From NCBI GenBank assembly GCA_029266475.1, contig JAQSWU010000018.1, forward strand, positions 1 through 38,412: a DNA stretch of 38,412 nt. The letters are read 5' to 3'. Below are positions 26,791-35,352 of the stretch, one piece after another. The translations under genes were made by a program, and so were the position numbers. Under the pieces are notes generated by a model. It made no database searches, had not been told where the DNA came from, and worked only from the letters and a program-made list of their open reading frames with translations. The stretch comes from Rickettsiaceae bacterium (GTDB taxonomy: Bacteria > Pseudomonadota > Alphaproteobacteria > Rickettsiales > Rickettsiaceae). Position 1 is the first letter of the stretch; each line of letters starts with the position of its first letter.

Positions 26791-27219
26791 TTAGTTACCT
26801 TTCCAATAACCCTTTTTCTTCAACTCATCAGCAAGTTCTCTAGGGATATATTTCTCGTCATGCTTAGCAAGGACTTCTTTTGCTTCAAAATGACCGTTAG
26901 AAGTTAAGGATCCTTGGGCTACTATTCCTTGTCCTTCTCTAAATAACATTGGTAAACTACCATGGAAATGAACTACTATCTCATCTGTTCCATCGGTTAG
27001 AGTAAAAATATTATTAGTACCTTCGATAATTATTGAATTAGGTTTTACAATACCCCCAACCCTAGTTTTTGCGTTTGGGGCTTTTAGCTTTAGGTCAGAA
27101 GGAGTATAAAAGAAAATTATATTCTCTCTAAGCGCGCTTAATATTAATATTATACCTGAAATAATAATTATTGCTAAGAATAAAACCTTATAAAGACGTG
27201 CTTTGGTTTTCCTGTTCAT
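26791..27219 (-). CDS. ccmE: Cytochrome c maturation haem chaperone CcmE
   Basis: 142 residues: one N-terminal membrane helix (about 10-30) and a periplasmic OB-fold domain (GGIVKPNSI, VVHFHGSLPMLFREGQGIVAQG). The covalent haem-binding site is intact: H120 and Y124 in LAKHDEKYIP, the HxxxY motif of the family. CcmE takes haem from CcmABCD and passes it to CcmFH for attachment to c-type cytochromes. It starts 12 bases after the small ccmD gene. Confidence 0.96.
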   Translation of the reverse strand: MNRKTKARLYKVLFLAIIIISGIILILSALRENIIFFYTPSDLKLKAPNAKTRVGGIVKPNSIIIEGTNNIFTLTDGTDEIVVHFHGSLPMLFREGQGIVAQGSLTSNGHFEAKEVLAKHDEKYIPRELADELKKKGYWKGN

Positions 27220-27231
27220 AGAAAATAGTCA

Positions 27232-27372
27232 TTAATTAAAAGCTTTATCTATTGATTCTGAGCTTCTTTTAACTCGCCTAAACTTGAAAAAGTTATACAA
27301 GCTTATAGCGCCAATCAATGCTAAAATTAGGAAAGTAAAAAAATATGAGGAAATAATATAACTACTAAGCAT
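27232..27372 (-). CDS. ccmD: Haem exporter protein CcmD (short)
   Basis: 46 residues from ATG 27372, below common length cut-offs. The N-terminal half is one membrane helix (SYFFTFLILALIGAISLYNF) and is followed by a basic stretch FKFRRVKRSSES. This is the CcmD plan: a tiny membrane protein with a positively charged cytoplasmic tail that holds CcmE to the CcmABC transporter. Its position, 12 bases before ccmE on the same strand, makes the call firm. The remaining ccm genes are not seen in this window. Sequence conservation in CcmD is low, so context carries much of the weight. Confidence 0.82.
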   Translation of the reverse strand: MLSSYIISSYFFTFLILALIGAISLYNFFKFRRVKRSSESIDKAFN

Positions 27373-27477
27373 TTTTTAAAACTGAAATTTAGATTATTAA
27401 TTAATTTAAGATAGTTTTGTGTATAAAATAGCAATTATACTAGCGAACCTAATTACATGCAATAAGTATAGATTGAA

Positions 27478-29097
27478 ATGCACCAAGATAGCAATAGTCT
27501 TATGGCAATTGATTGGAATAAATCATTTGCCAAATATTTTAAGAAGCCAAAATTTCAATTCTTTTCAAGAGATAAAACTAAGCAAATTTTGCAGAATTTA
27601 AAGGATCATCATAATGCTCTTTTAGCTAAAGCCCATGCTGAAAAACCTTTAATACCACAAGTAATCCATCAAATAGCGATTGATGCGGATAGTATCCCAA
27701 GGCATCATTTATATTACTCCGAGATGTTACGCGCTATGCATCCAGGCTGGAAGTATAAATGCTGGACTTTAGAACAAGCGCTGAAGTTATGCACGCCAGA
27801 ACAAAAAGAAACCCTTAAAGGGCTTGATAATAATATACAAATAGACTTCTTAAAGTACGTTATTTTACGAGAATATGGCGGGGTTTACATTGATTACGGA
27901 ATAAAGTGCTTTAAACCATTAGATATTTTGAATTACTATGCTGGTTTGTTTATAGGTTTGTTACCTCCGAGTAAGTGTAAAAACCTTGAAATATCAAGCT
28001 TTATTATTGGCGCATCAGCTAATCACCCTATAATCAATGAAGTTATAGAGAAAATTGATTTTAACCTAGATAACAAGGATCTTACCTCTGTTCTTTCATG
28101 TATTATAAGCTTAAAATTACAAGAAAATACTCTTGATGATGCGTTAATATTACCTCCAGTATTTTTCGGTACAATCAGAGAAGCCTCAAACCTAAAAGAG
28201 ACTAACTATGAAAGACCTTCTCTTCTAGGTAAGAACGAGCTAATGCAGCCTTTTAGTAGGGTTGATAAAAATAGTTTTGCCTGCCTAATAGGACATGAAA
28301 AGTATTCTTTTATTAAAGCTTTTAATTTTACTCTACAATGCGGTGTCGGGCATGTTAAAGAATCTCTTTACTATTCTGCTCACAAGGATGATTCAGTAAT
28401 TTTTGACAATTTTAAGAAAGCTTATAATAAGCATCATCCTTCAAAAGTACCGTTCTCTGATGAAGCGAAAATACCGCATCAGCTACATTTAATCGACGCT
28501 GATCAAGAAACTTACACAAAGTTTGAAAATATATATAAAGGCTGGAGGATAAATAACTGGTCTTTGTCTGATCTAAGATTGCGTCTTAAAAACCGTGGTC
28601 TTAGTGTTATTGAAGATCCCTTTATCGAGAAATTTATCGTATCTCTTTTAATTATATTTGAAAGTGGAGGGGTGTTTATCGATAATGATTATATTCCGAT
28701 TAAAGATATTACAGATTTTACTTATCAGTACGATTTTTTCGCTGGACTCCTGCCACCTGGTAAGAAAAGGTTAGGAGTAGGGTATGAGATAATAGGTGCT
28801 ATCCCTAGAAGCCCAGTGATTGAGCAAACTTTAGACTACTTATTCGATAATTTCGATTACCTTAACTTCATTGATTGTAATAATGTCTTTGCTTATATGA
28901 TTAGTAAAGCAGGTGTATACCATAAAAATATAGTATTCCCGCCAACATTTCTGTACCCGATCGCAAAACAAAGGTTGAATAAGAGTTTCCTATCAAAGTT
29001 AATTAGTAAGGTCTATGGTCCTGAATATATTGTTGATTTTACAAAACCTACCCCAGAATCGCATTTTATCCATAAAAATTATATTAGTGAGATATAA
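27478..29097 (+). CDS. Tandem two-domain glycosyltransferase (sugar-binding DXD/OCH1-like)
   Basis: 539 residues made of two related halves, about 58-235 and 331-500. Each follows the Gly_transf_sug pattern: IPQVIHQI / IPHQLHLI, a W-rich segment (GWKYKCWTLEQ / GWRINNWSLSD), GGVYIDYG (134-141) / GGVFIDND (397-404), and FIGLLPPSK / FAGLLPPGK. The second half has the DXD metal motif; the first has DYG. The first half keeps the D-x-x-K helix before it (IDFLKYVILREY), which the second (IEKFIVSLLIIF) has lost. It probably adds sugars to a glycan or protein, substrate unknown. ATG 27478 is chosen; ATG 27502 is also possible. Its stop TAA overlaps the next ATG by one base. Confidence 0.82.
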   Translation: MHQDSNSLMAIDWNKSFAKYFKKPKFQFFSRDKTKQILQNLKDHHNALLAKAHAEKPLIPQVIHQIAIDADSIPRHHLYYSEMLRAMHPGWKYKCWTLEQALKLCTPEQKETLKGLDNNIQIDFLKYVILREYGGVYIDYGIKCFKPLDILNYYAGLFIGLLPPSKCKNLEISSFIIGASANHPIINEVIEKIDFNLDNKDLTSVLSCIISLKLQENTLDDALILPPVFFGTIREASNLKETNYERPSLLGKNELMQPFSRVDKNSFACLIGHEKYSFIKAFNFTLQCGVGHVKESLYYSAHKDDSVIFDNFKKAYNKHHPSKVPFSDEAKIPHQLHLIDADQETYTKFENIYKGWRINNWSLSDLRLRLKNRGLSVIEDPFIEKFIVSLLIIFESGGVFIDNDYIPIKDITDFTYQYDFFAGLLPPGKKRLGVGYEIIGAIPRSPVIEQTLDYLFDNFDYLNFIDCNNVFAYMISKAGVYHKNIVFPPTFLYPIAKQRLNKSFLSKLISKVYGPEYIVDFTKPTPESHFIHKNYISEI

Positions 29098-30083
29098 TGG
29101 TTAAAACTCAAAAAGCATATATTATTGACTCTTCTGGCGCAGTAGATAAGTTAAAGCTTATCGATATAGCAATACCTAAATTAGGCCCACAAGAAGTTTT
29201 AATTAAACATAGTTTTATAGGCTTTAATTTCATCGACATTGAATATAGAAAAGGTTTAATTAAAGGGCTGCCTGAAAAGTTTATTCCCGGCATTGAAGCG
29301 GTTGGGACAGTAGTCGAGGTTGGAAGCCAGGTTAAAGAGTTTAGAAAAGGTGCAAGAGTTGCTTACGGTACAGCAAGGGGCGGTGCCTATGCTGAGTATA
29401 ATGTTGTAAAGCAAGAGCATGTAATTCCAATACCTAATAGCATAACTGATCAAGCAGCTGCTGCTTTCCTTACTAAAGGTATGACCGCTCATTTACTACT
29501 CAGAAGGATCTTTTTCCTTCGTTCAGAAAATAAGATTTTGATACATGCGGCAGCAAGCGGAGTAGGGCATTTACTATTGTTACTTGCAAAACATTATGAC
29601 GCGGAAGTTATAGCCACAGTAGGATCAAGTGAAAAGGCTGAATTTATAAGAAAGTTAGGAGCAAGTCTTATTATTAATTATAATCAAATCCCAGAATTTT
29701 CACAGCAGGTATTAAGCTTAACTAAGAATAATGGAGTAAATGCTGTATTCGATTCTATCGGCGCGAGCACTTTTGATGAATCATTGAAATCTTTAGCTCC
29801 CTATGGTCTAATGGTATGCTTTGGACGGGCTAGCGGTCCTGCTCCAAGGCTCGATATAAATAAATTATCCTCAAAATCTTTATTTGTAACTTCACCAAAA
29901 TTAGCCCATTATAAAAATAATAGGTTAGAGCTTATCTTATCAGCAATGGAAGTTTTCGGATTAATAGATAAAAAAATATGGCCAAGTGAGCCGCAAAAAA
30001 TTTATGACTTTGATCAAATAGCGCAAGCTCACCTTGACCATGAGAACAGAAAAAATGTTGGCTGTTCTATAATTAAAATATAA
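29097..30083 (+). CDS. NADPH:quinone oxidoreductase (zinc-less MDR family)
   Basis: 328 residues. N-terminal GroES-like domain (GPQEVLIKHSFIGFNFIDIEYRKGL, then PGIEAVGTVVEVG), and the NADPH-binding Rossmann motif AASGVGHLLLLLAKH (about 152-166) followed by VIATVGSSEKAEFIRKLGAS. It fits quinone oxidoreductase Qor: no cysteine cluster for zinc. Reduces quinones with NADPH in the cytoplasm. Translation is likely coupled to the glycosyltransferase gene (TAATG overlap); metK follows 16 bases later, so the three form an operon. Confidence 0.92.
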   Translation: MVKTQKAYIIDSSGAVDKLKLIDIAIPKLGPQEVLIKHSFIGFNFIDIEYRKGLIKGLPEKFIPGIEAVGTVVEVGSQVKEFRKGARVAYGTARGGAYAEYNVVKQEHVIPIPNSITDQAAAAFLTKGMTAHLLLRRIFFLRSENKILIHAAASGVGHLLLLLAKHYDAEVIATVGSSEKAEFIRKLGASLIINYNQIPEFSQQVLSLTKNNGVNAVFDSIGASTFDESLKSLAPYGLMVCFGRASGPAPRLDINKLSSKSLFVTSPKLAHYKNNRLELILSAMEVFGLIDKKIWPSEPQKIYDFDQIAQAHLDHENRKNVGCSIIKI

Positions 30084-30099
30084 GAGTGCAAATTATCTT

Positions 30100-31266
30100 A
30101 TGAAAAGTAAATACTTATTTACAAGTGAATCAGTCTCTTCAGGTCATCCTGATAAGGTTTGTGACCAAATTTCTGATGCAATAGTTGACCTTTACCTTAA
30201 ATATGATAAGGAAGCGCGCACAGCAATTGAGGTTATGGCTGCAAAAGATAAAGTCATGGTTGCTGGTGAGATTAGAAGTAATTTTCAAATAAGCAACGAA
30301 CAGATAGAGCTTGTAGTTAGGCAAAAAATAAAAGAAATAGGCTATATAAAGGGTCCTTTCAACGCTGATAAAGTAGAAATCGAAATAAGGTTAAATAGAC
30401 AATCCCCTGACATTGCAATAGGTGTTGATGAAAGGGATGGCAAAGAAGAAGGAGCGGGCGACCAAGGTTTAATGTTCGGCTACGCAACTACTGAGACAGA
30501 AGCTTTAATGCCAGCCCCTATTTATTATGCTCATAAAATACTTAAAGAAATATTTTCAGATATCAAAGACGGTAAGCTAAAAGGGCTTGGTCCTGATGCT
30601 AAAAGTCAGGTCACCCTGGTTTATGAAAATGGTATACCAGTTAAAGCTCATTACATACTAGTGTCAATACAACATCATCCCGAATTATCTATAGCGCAGG
30701 TTCGAGATCTAATAAGGCCTTATGTTATCGCTGCTTTACCTAATATAGATTGGATGTGTGAAGAAGAGTGTTTTCTAGTCAATCCTACAGGTAGGTTTAT
30801 TATCGGTGGCCCTGAAGGTGATACTGGCCTTACTGGGCGCAAAATTATAGTTGATAGCTATGGCGGTGCAGCGCCACATGGTGGCGGAGCATTTTCTGGA
30901 AAAGATCCAACAAAAGTAGACCGCTCTGCTGCTTATATGGCACGTTATCTTGCAAAAAATATTGTAGCAAGCCGCCTTGCAACTAAATGTACCATACAAG
31001 TTGCTTACGCTATAGGTATCGCAGAACCAATGTCTTTTTACGTTAATACGCATGGTACAGGACAAGTTAATGATGAGGTTTTAGCAAATATAATACCTGA
31101 AATAATTTGCCTTAAGCCTAAATCTATACGAATTCACTTACAACTCAATAAACCTATTTACTTAAAAACTTCCGTCTACGGACATTTTGGTAGAATTCCA
31201 GATGACGAAGGCTGCTTTAGCTGGGAAAAACTTGATTTAATAGATAAGATAAAAGGAGCTTTATAA
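30100..31266 (+). CDS. metK: S-adenosylmethionine synthetase
   Basis: 388 residues, usual length. Motifs: ESVSSGHPDKVCDQISDAIVD, GAGDQGLMFGYAT (ATP site), and the phosphate-binding GGGAFSGKDPTKVDRSAAYMAR. Makes S-adenosylmethionine from methionine and ATP. Some obligate Rickettsiales have lost metK or carry broken copies and import SAM; here it is intact. Third gene of an operon behind the glycosyltransferase and quinone oxidoreductase. Confidence 0.98.
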   Translation: MKSKYLFTSESVSSGHPDKVCDQISDAIVDLYLKYDKEARTAIEVMAAKDKVMVAGEIRSNFQISNEQIELVVRQKIKEIGYIKGPFNADKVEIEIRLNRQSPDIAIGVDERDGKEEGAGDQGLMFGYATTETEALMPAPIYYAHKILKEIFSDIKDGKLKGLGPDAKSQVTLVYENGIPVKAHYILVSIQHHPELSIAQVRDLIRPYVIAALPNIDWMCEEECFLVNPTGRFIIGGPEGDTGLTGRKIIVDSYGGAAPHGGGAFSGKDPTKVDRSAAYMARYLAKNIVASRLATKCTIQVAYAIGIAEPMSFYVNTHGTGQVNDEVLANIIPEIICLKPKSIRIHLQLNKPIYLKTSVYGHFGRIPDDEGCFSWEKLDLIDKIKGAL

Positions 31267-31298
31267 GCTACTTTAATCCTTTAGCAGCTGATTTTTAA

Positions 31299-32852
31299 TT
31301 AATCCAAATAATTATCAAATAAATCTTTAAGTAAATTTCCGTATAAGTTAATTTGACTGATTTCTGGCATATCTGGTATAGCAGAGCTATTATCTCGTTT
31401 TTGGAACAGCATGTCATCAATATTACGTTTTAATTCAATGTTTTGCTGTACATCATTTGCATGAGCTAGTTTCCATTTTTCAGCCACTAGAGCCCCAAAT
31501 TCTGAGTGAATGGTTGTTACATCTTGCCTGTTGCTAAAACCCACTCCATCAATGGTAATTTTATAACCTTCTTTATCTAATCCACTATTGCTAAGAGCTT
31601 TATTTACTTCTACTTGTGTTACAAGAGCCTGACGCTCTATATATGGATTATTAGTTTGCAACAATATTTTGAACTCTTTTCTCGCGCCATATTTGCCAAG
31701 CTTTATGTCAGTTATAAAGTTTTCAGCAGCATCCCTAGCGGTTGTTGCTGTATCAGGTCTTTTTTGATTTTCGGATAAAGTATCTACTATATGAATGTTA
31801 TGTTCATTACCAAGAAAATTCTGAAGCAAATCTTTAGTCATTAAAGTTTCAGTTAGCTTAAGCTTTGCTTCAGCAACATAATTCGCATAAGTTCTACCTG
31901 CGAAACGTCCTTTTATAGCTTCTTCAACAGAGTTATATTTAATGAATGGTTGGGTAGGTTGTAGAGGAATTTGATTCTCTTGCGCAAGCCGGCTCATATA
32001 TTGCATGCCTTCCTCGTCACGTTCAGGATCACTAGAGGTTGCCAAATGAATATTAGAGTTGTCTATGTTGGAATCATTTTTATATAAATCTAATAATTGT
32101 TCGTATGATTTAGGGTTAATACCATCTATTTCAGCCCATAATTCCCTTTCCCCCGCAAGTACAGAAGTGGTACCATTAACAGAATTATTTCCTAGAGACA
32201 ATATATATTTATAATCGATAATACGTGCAAGTACTCCTATTCTAGAGGCACCAGCAATCCATGCGGCATCATATTCTTTAAAGTTAGGATAGATACGGTC
32301 GACTAAACCTAGATTCTTAGCGGCTTTAAAGTAATCTACTTTATACTCATTCATCCAATCAAATGTTTTAAGTTCTGATCTTTCTTCGCCAAGCTTACGA
32401 TTAAAAGCATGCTGTGCAAGATATAAAGTTAAATCTTTTACATCTTGCTGATCAAGGGTAGCGTTGTTGAATAAGTTTTTTCGTAAATATTTAGCGTTAA
32501 ATTCAGTAGGTCCTGCGTTAACTCTAGCTTTTATCAACACTGGATAAATAGATTTAAAGACTGCTTCAGGGTCTTTAAGTTTACCTATTCTATTAATGTC
32601 CTGCCAAAGATTTTTAGGATCTAAATAACCTGAAATTTGTAGAATTTTAAGTAAAGCTTCCTGCTCTGCTTCTCTGCTTATTGTCTGCTGACTATTAGTA
32701 TATCCATTAAAGCCAAGCTCACTTGCTGCTTTCTCAAATGCAGAAGGTGTGGTGGATAGCTTATAAGCATCAACGATTTTATAACTTAACATTCCTACAA
32801 TAGGTAAGGCAAGTGATATTGGTAGAAGGTTTTTAAAATTGCTTCTAGGCAT
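31299..32852 (-). CDS. Hypothetical membrane-anchored protein, 517 residues
   Basis: Not recognised with certainty. Basic N-terminus then one membrane segment (about 10-28, NLLPISLALPIVGMLSYKIV), so probably a signal anchor with the bulk in the periplasm or exported. The body is mostly helical. The second half has VLARIIDYKYILSL, VLAGERELWAEIDG, DTATTARDAAENFI and LLQTNNPYIERQALVTQVEV. That series faintly recalls YdcF/DUF218 proteins (an nT.eNA helix followed by a TNPyH.xRA element), but the key His is missing and the match is speculative. Single gene, convergent with metK (32-base gap). Confidence 0.6.
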   Translation of the reverse strand: MPRSNFKNLLPISLALPIVGMLSYKIVDAYKLSTTPSAFEKAASELGFNGYTNSQQTISREAEQEALLKILQISGYLDPKNLWQDINRIGKLKDPEAVFKSIYPVLIKARVNAGPTEFNAKYLRKNLFNNATLDQQDVKDLTLYLAQHAFNRKLGEERSELKTFDWMNEYKVDYFKAAKNLGLVDRIYPNFKEYDAAWIAGASRIGVLARIIDYKYILSLGNNSVNGTTSVLAGERELWAEIDGINPKSYEQLLDLYKNDSNIDNSNIHLATSSDPERDEEGMQYMSRLAQENQIPLQPTQPFIKYNSVEEAIKGRFAGRTYANYVAEAKLKLTETLMTKDLLQNFLGNEHNIHIVDTLSENQKRPDTATTARDAAENFITDIKLGKYGARKEFKILLQTNNPYIERQALVTQVEVNKALSNSGLDKEGYKITIDGVGFSNRQDVTTIHSEFGALVAEKWKLAHANDVQQNIELKRNIDDMLFQKRDNSSAIPDMPEISQINLYGNLLKDLFDNYLD

Positions 32853-33031
32853 ACTTCTTTACTATTGGAGTTACCTTAATCTTATAATATTCATTGTAAA
32901 CTTATAATTCAATATAAATAATACATGTTTACATTTATTAGGGATGCATTCATATATTTTTAAGGTAAGATTTATTATTTATGGTGGATATGAGTCGAGT
33001 ATAAGGAGAGAGTAGCACTAAAATAAGGCAG

Positions 33032-33066
33032 AAAAAAGGTAAGAAGTATTACTTCTTACCTTTTTT
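33032..33066 (-). terminator. Intrinsic terminator that starts inside the clpP coding end
   Basis: Perfect 16-bp stem: AAAAAAGGTAAGAAGT and its complement, plus-strand positions 33032-33047 and 33051-33066, with a three-base loop. On the minus strand the 5' arm is the last codons of clpP (KKGKK) and the start of the TAA stop (33049-33051); the 3' arm ends in six U. It is a textbook rho-independent terminator, but overlapping the gene. Confidence 0.8.
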
Positions 33067-33690
33067 GTCATCAGAAACTAACTTTACTAAATCTCTTGAT
33101 TCAATGATTTTATCGATAAGACCAAATTCTTTAGCAGCCTCTGGATCCATAAAATTATCTCTTTCCATGCTTTTTTCTATGGTAGCGAGCTTCTGGCCTG
33201 TATGTTTTACGTATAAACCATTTAACATAGCTTTAATTTTAAGAGTTTCTTTCGCATGTATTTCAATATCTGTTGCTTGACCCCTATAACCACCTGAAGG
33301 TTGGTGAATCATAATTCTACTATGAGGAAGTGAAAATCTCATTCCAGGTTCACCTGCTGTAAGCAATAAAGAACCCATTGAACAAGCTTGCCCCATACAA
33401 AGTGTTGCAACTTTTGGCTTGATATATTGCATTGTATCGTAAATTGCAAGCCCAGCTGTTACGACCCCACCAGGAGAATTAATATACATATATATCTCTT
33501 TATCTGGGCTTTCTGCTTCAAGGAATAATAATTGTGCAACAATAAGATTTGCCATATGGTCTTCAACTTGGCCACAAACAAAGATGATGCGCTCTTTAAG
33601 TAAGCGTGAGTAAATATCATAAGCTCGTTCGCCTCTATTGGTTTGTTCAACAACCATTGGCACAAGTGTATTATAAATATGATCTTCCAT
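33049..33690 (-). CDS. clpP: ATP-dependent Clp protease proteolytic subunit ClpP
   Basis: 213 residues. The catalytic triad is S104 (MGQACSMGS), H129 ([10 protein letters not shown]) and D178 (RDNFM), by alignment to E. coli S97/H122/D171. The propeptide is short. ClpP forms the chamber protease with ClpX or ClpA, neither seen here. The ATG has a GAGG ribosome site. The C-terminal Lys-rich tail (DDKKGKK) is encoded by bases that also form the 5' arm of its terminator. It follows tig by 123 bases with a hairpin between. Confidence 0.98.
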   Translation of the reverse strand: MEDHIYNTLVPMVVEQTNRGERAYDIYSRLLKERIIFVCGQVEDHMANLIVAQLLFLEAESPDKEIYMYINSPGGVVTAGLAIYDTMQYIKPKVATLCMGQACSMGSLLLTAGEPGMRFSLPHSRIMIHQPSGGYRGQATDIEIHAKETLKIKAMLNGLYVKHTGQKLATIEKSMERDNFMDPEAAKEFGLIDKIIESRDLVKLVSDDKKGKK

Positions 33691-33735
33691 GAAATGACCT
33701 CGTAAATATAAAAATATAAAGGGACTTGTATATGA

Positions 33736-33771
33736 TACTAGTCTAAGGTGATTTATTTCCTTAGACTAGTA
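33736..33771. terminator. 13-bp hairpin between tig and clpP
   Basis: Perfect 13-bp stem TACTAGTCTAAGG (33736-33748) and its complement (33759-33771), loop 10 bases. It lies after the tig stop and 46 bases before the clpP ATG. There is no U tract on either side, so it may be a transcript-processing or attenuating hairpin rather than a full terminator. Confidence 0.5.
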
Positions 33772-33813
33772 ATATTCAGAATTAAAGCAAGAAGAAAGGA
33801 GTTTTAAGTGTTT

Positions 33814-35151
33814 TTATACAACTTCTTTGCTATTTTCTTCATCGATTATTTTATCTAAAGCAGATAATTTATATTCTTTTACTTTAAGCTCAACTTCGTT
33901 TTCAAATATTTGTGTTACCGCTTTATCTTCAAGAATAGGGCCTGTTAAAGACTCAAGTGCTTTTGGATTTTTTTGATAATAATCAAAAACTACCTTAGGG
34001 TTACCAGGGAAAGCACGAGCTTGCTGGTATATAGCATTGGTAAGATCTTCATTAGTGATTTTAATGTCTTTATGTTTCGCGAATTCCGCAAGCATTAAAC
34101 CAATTTTCACCCTGCGAGTTGCAACTTTTTTATAATAATTTTCTAATTGCTTTTCGTCTTTCTTTTTTACAGTTTCATCGAATTCTTTAATTTCTTGTAG
34201 TTGATTCCATAAAATTTTAAATTCTCTCTCTACTAAGGATCCTGGTGCTGGGAAAGTAAGTTTATCTTCAAGCTCATCGAAAAGCTTTACTTTCATGATA
34301 GTACGAATTGATTCTTCGTATTCTTTTTTAACTTCCTCTTCTAGTCTTGAGCGTAGTTTATCAATACTTTCAACGTTTAGTTTCTTTAAAAAATCTTCGT
34401 TTACTTCTGGAATTTCAGCTTGTCTAACTTCTTTAACTATTACAACGAATTCTGCATCTTTGCCAGCAAACTCTTTAGAACCATAATTTTCTGGGAATTT
34501 TACCTTAACAGTTTTTTCGTCGCCTTCTTTAGAACCGATTAACTGATCCTCAAAGCCTTCTATGAAAGATCCACTGCCAAGCTCAAGAGCATAATCTTCT
34601 GCTTTGCCACCCTGGAAAGCTACGCCATCGATGAAGCCTTCAAAACTAATAAGTAATTGATCGCCTTTTTTAGCTTTAGTTTTACTAGAAGCTTTTTTAA
34701 ATTCTTTAAATCTTTCTGTCAGTTTTACTAACTGCTCATCGATATCCTTCTCAGTTACAGCTGGGGTTAGCTTTTCTATTTTAATTTTTTTAAAATCTGG
34801 AAGGGTCACCTCAGGTATGAGTTCAAATTGTAATGTAAACTCTAAATCCTCACCCACCTCTTGTTTAACATCTTCTAACTTTGGCGAAGTAGCAAGTTCT
34901 AATTTATTTTCTTTAACAATCTGAGAAATAGTTTCGTTTATTTGCTTTTCAATTACTTCTAAATGTAAAGCTTGACCGTGTTTTTGCTTAATCAGGTCAA
35001 TAGGTACCTTTCCTGGTCTAAAGCCAGGCATTTTATATGTCTTAGCTATATCATTTAAGCTAGCACTAATTTTATTTTTTATCTCTTGAGCGTTCACTAC
35101 GACTCTATAATGTCTATCTAAACCTTCGTTTTTAATGATATTGACCTGCAT
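33814..35151 (-). CDS. tig: Trigger factor (ribosome-bound chaperone, PPIase)
   Basis: 445 residues, normal length. The ribosome-binding signature GFRPGKVP lies at 43-50. An FKBP-like PPIase domain covers about 160-240 (KKGDQLLISFEGFIDGVAFQGGKAEDYALELGSG in order), followed by the helical C-terminal arms (about 245-430). It binds nascent chains at the ribosome exit. The gene lies downstream of tRNA-Leu on the same strand, with clpP next, the common tig-clpP order. The C-terminus is not truncated. Confidence 0.97.
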   Translation of the reverse strand: MQVNIIKNEGLDRHYRVVVNAQEIKNKISASLNDIAKTYKMPGFRPGKVPIDLIKQKHGQALHLEVIEKQINETISQIVKENKLELATSPKLEDVKQEVGEDLEFTLQFELIPEVTLPDFKKIKIEKLTPAVTEKDIDEQLVKLTERFKEFKKASSKTKAKKGDQLLISFEGFIDGVAFQGGKAEDYALELGSGSFIEGFEDQLIGSKEGDEKTVKVKFPENYGSKEFAGKDAEFVVIVKEVRQAEIPEVNEDFLKKLNVESIDKLRSRLEEEVKKEYEESIRTIMKVKLFDELEDKLTFPAPGSLVEREFKILWNQLQEIKEFDETVKKKDEKQLENYYKKVATRRVKIGLMLAEFAKHKDIKITNEDLTNAIYQQARAFPGNPKVVFDYYQKNPKALESLTGPILEDKAVTQIFENEVELKVKEYKLSALDKIIDEENSKEVV

Positions 35152-35188
35152 TTGGTAATCCCAATAAATTTAATTTTTGAAAAAAAGA

Positions 35189-35273
35189 TGGTGCGGATGA
35201 AGGGACTTGAACCCCCAAGCCTTGCGGCGCTAGATTCTAAGTCTAGTACGTCTACCAGTTCCGTCACATCCGC
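35189..35273 (-). tRNA. tRNA-Leu (UAG)
   Basis: 85 bases on the minus strand with encoded CCA (plus-strand TGG, 35189-35191). The acceptor stem GCGGATG pairs with CATCCGC, and a long variable arm typical of leucine tRNA is present. The anticodon loop CTTAGAA has anticodon TAG (complement of 35237-35239), reading CUA/CUG leucine codons. It ends 37 bases before the tig ATG. Confidence 0.97.
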
Positions 35274-35352
35274 ATAACTTAAAAAACTGTGAAGAATGAG
35301 ATTTATAGAATAGCTCATTTTAAACTATTTACTTAAGCTTCTTCAAAAAAGT

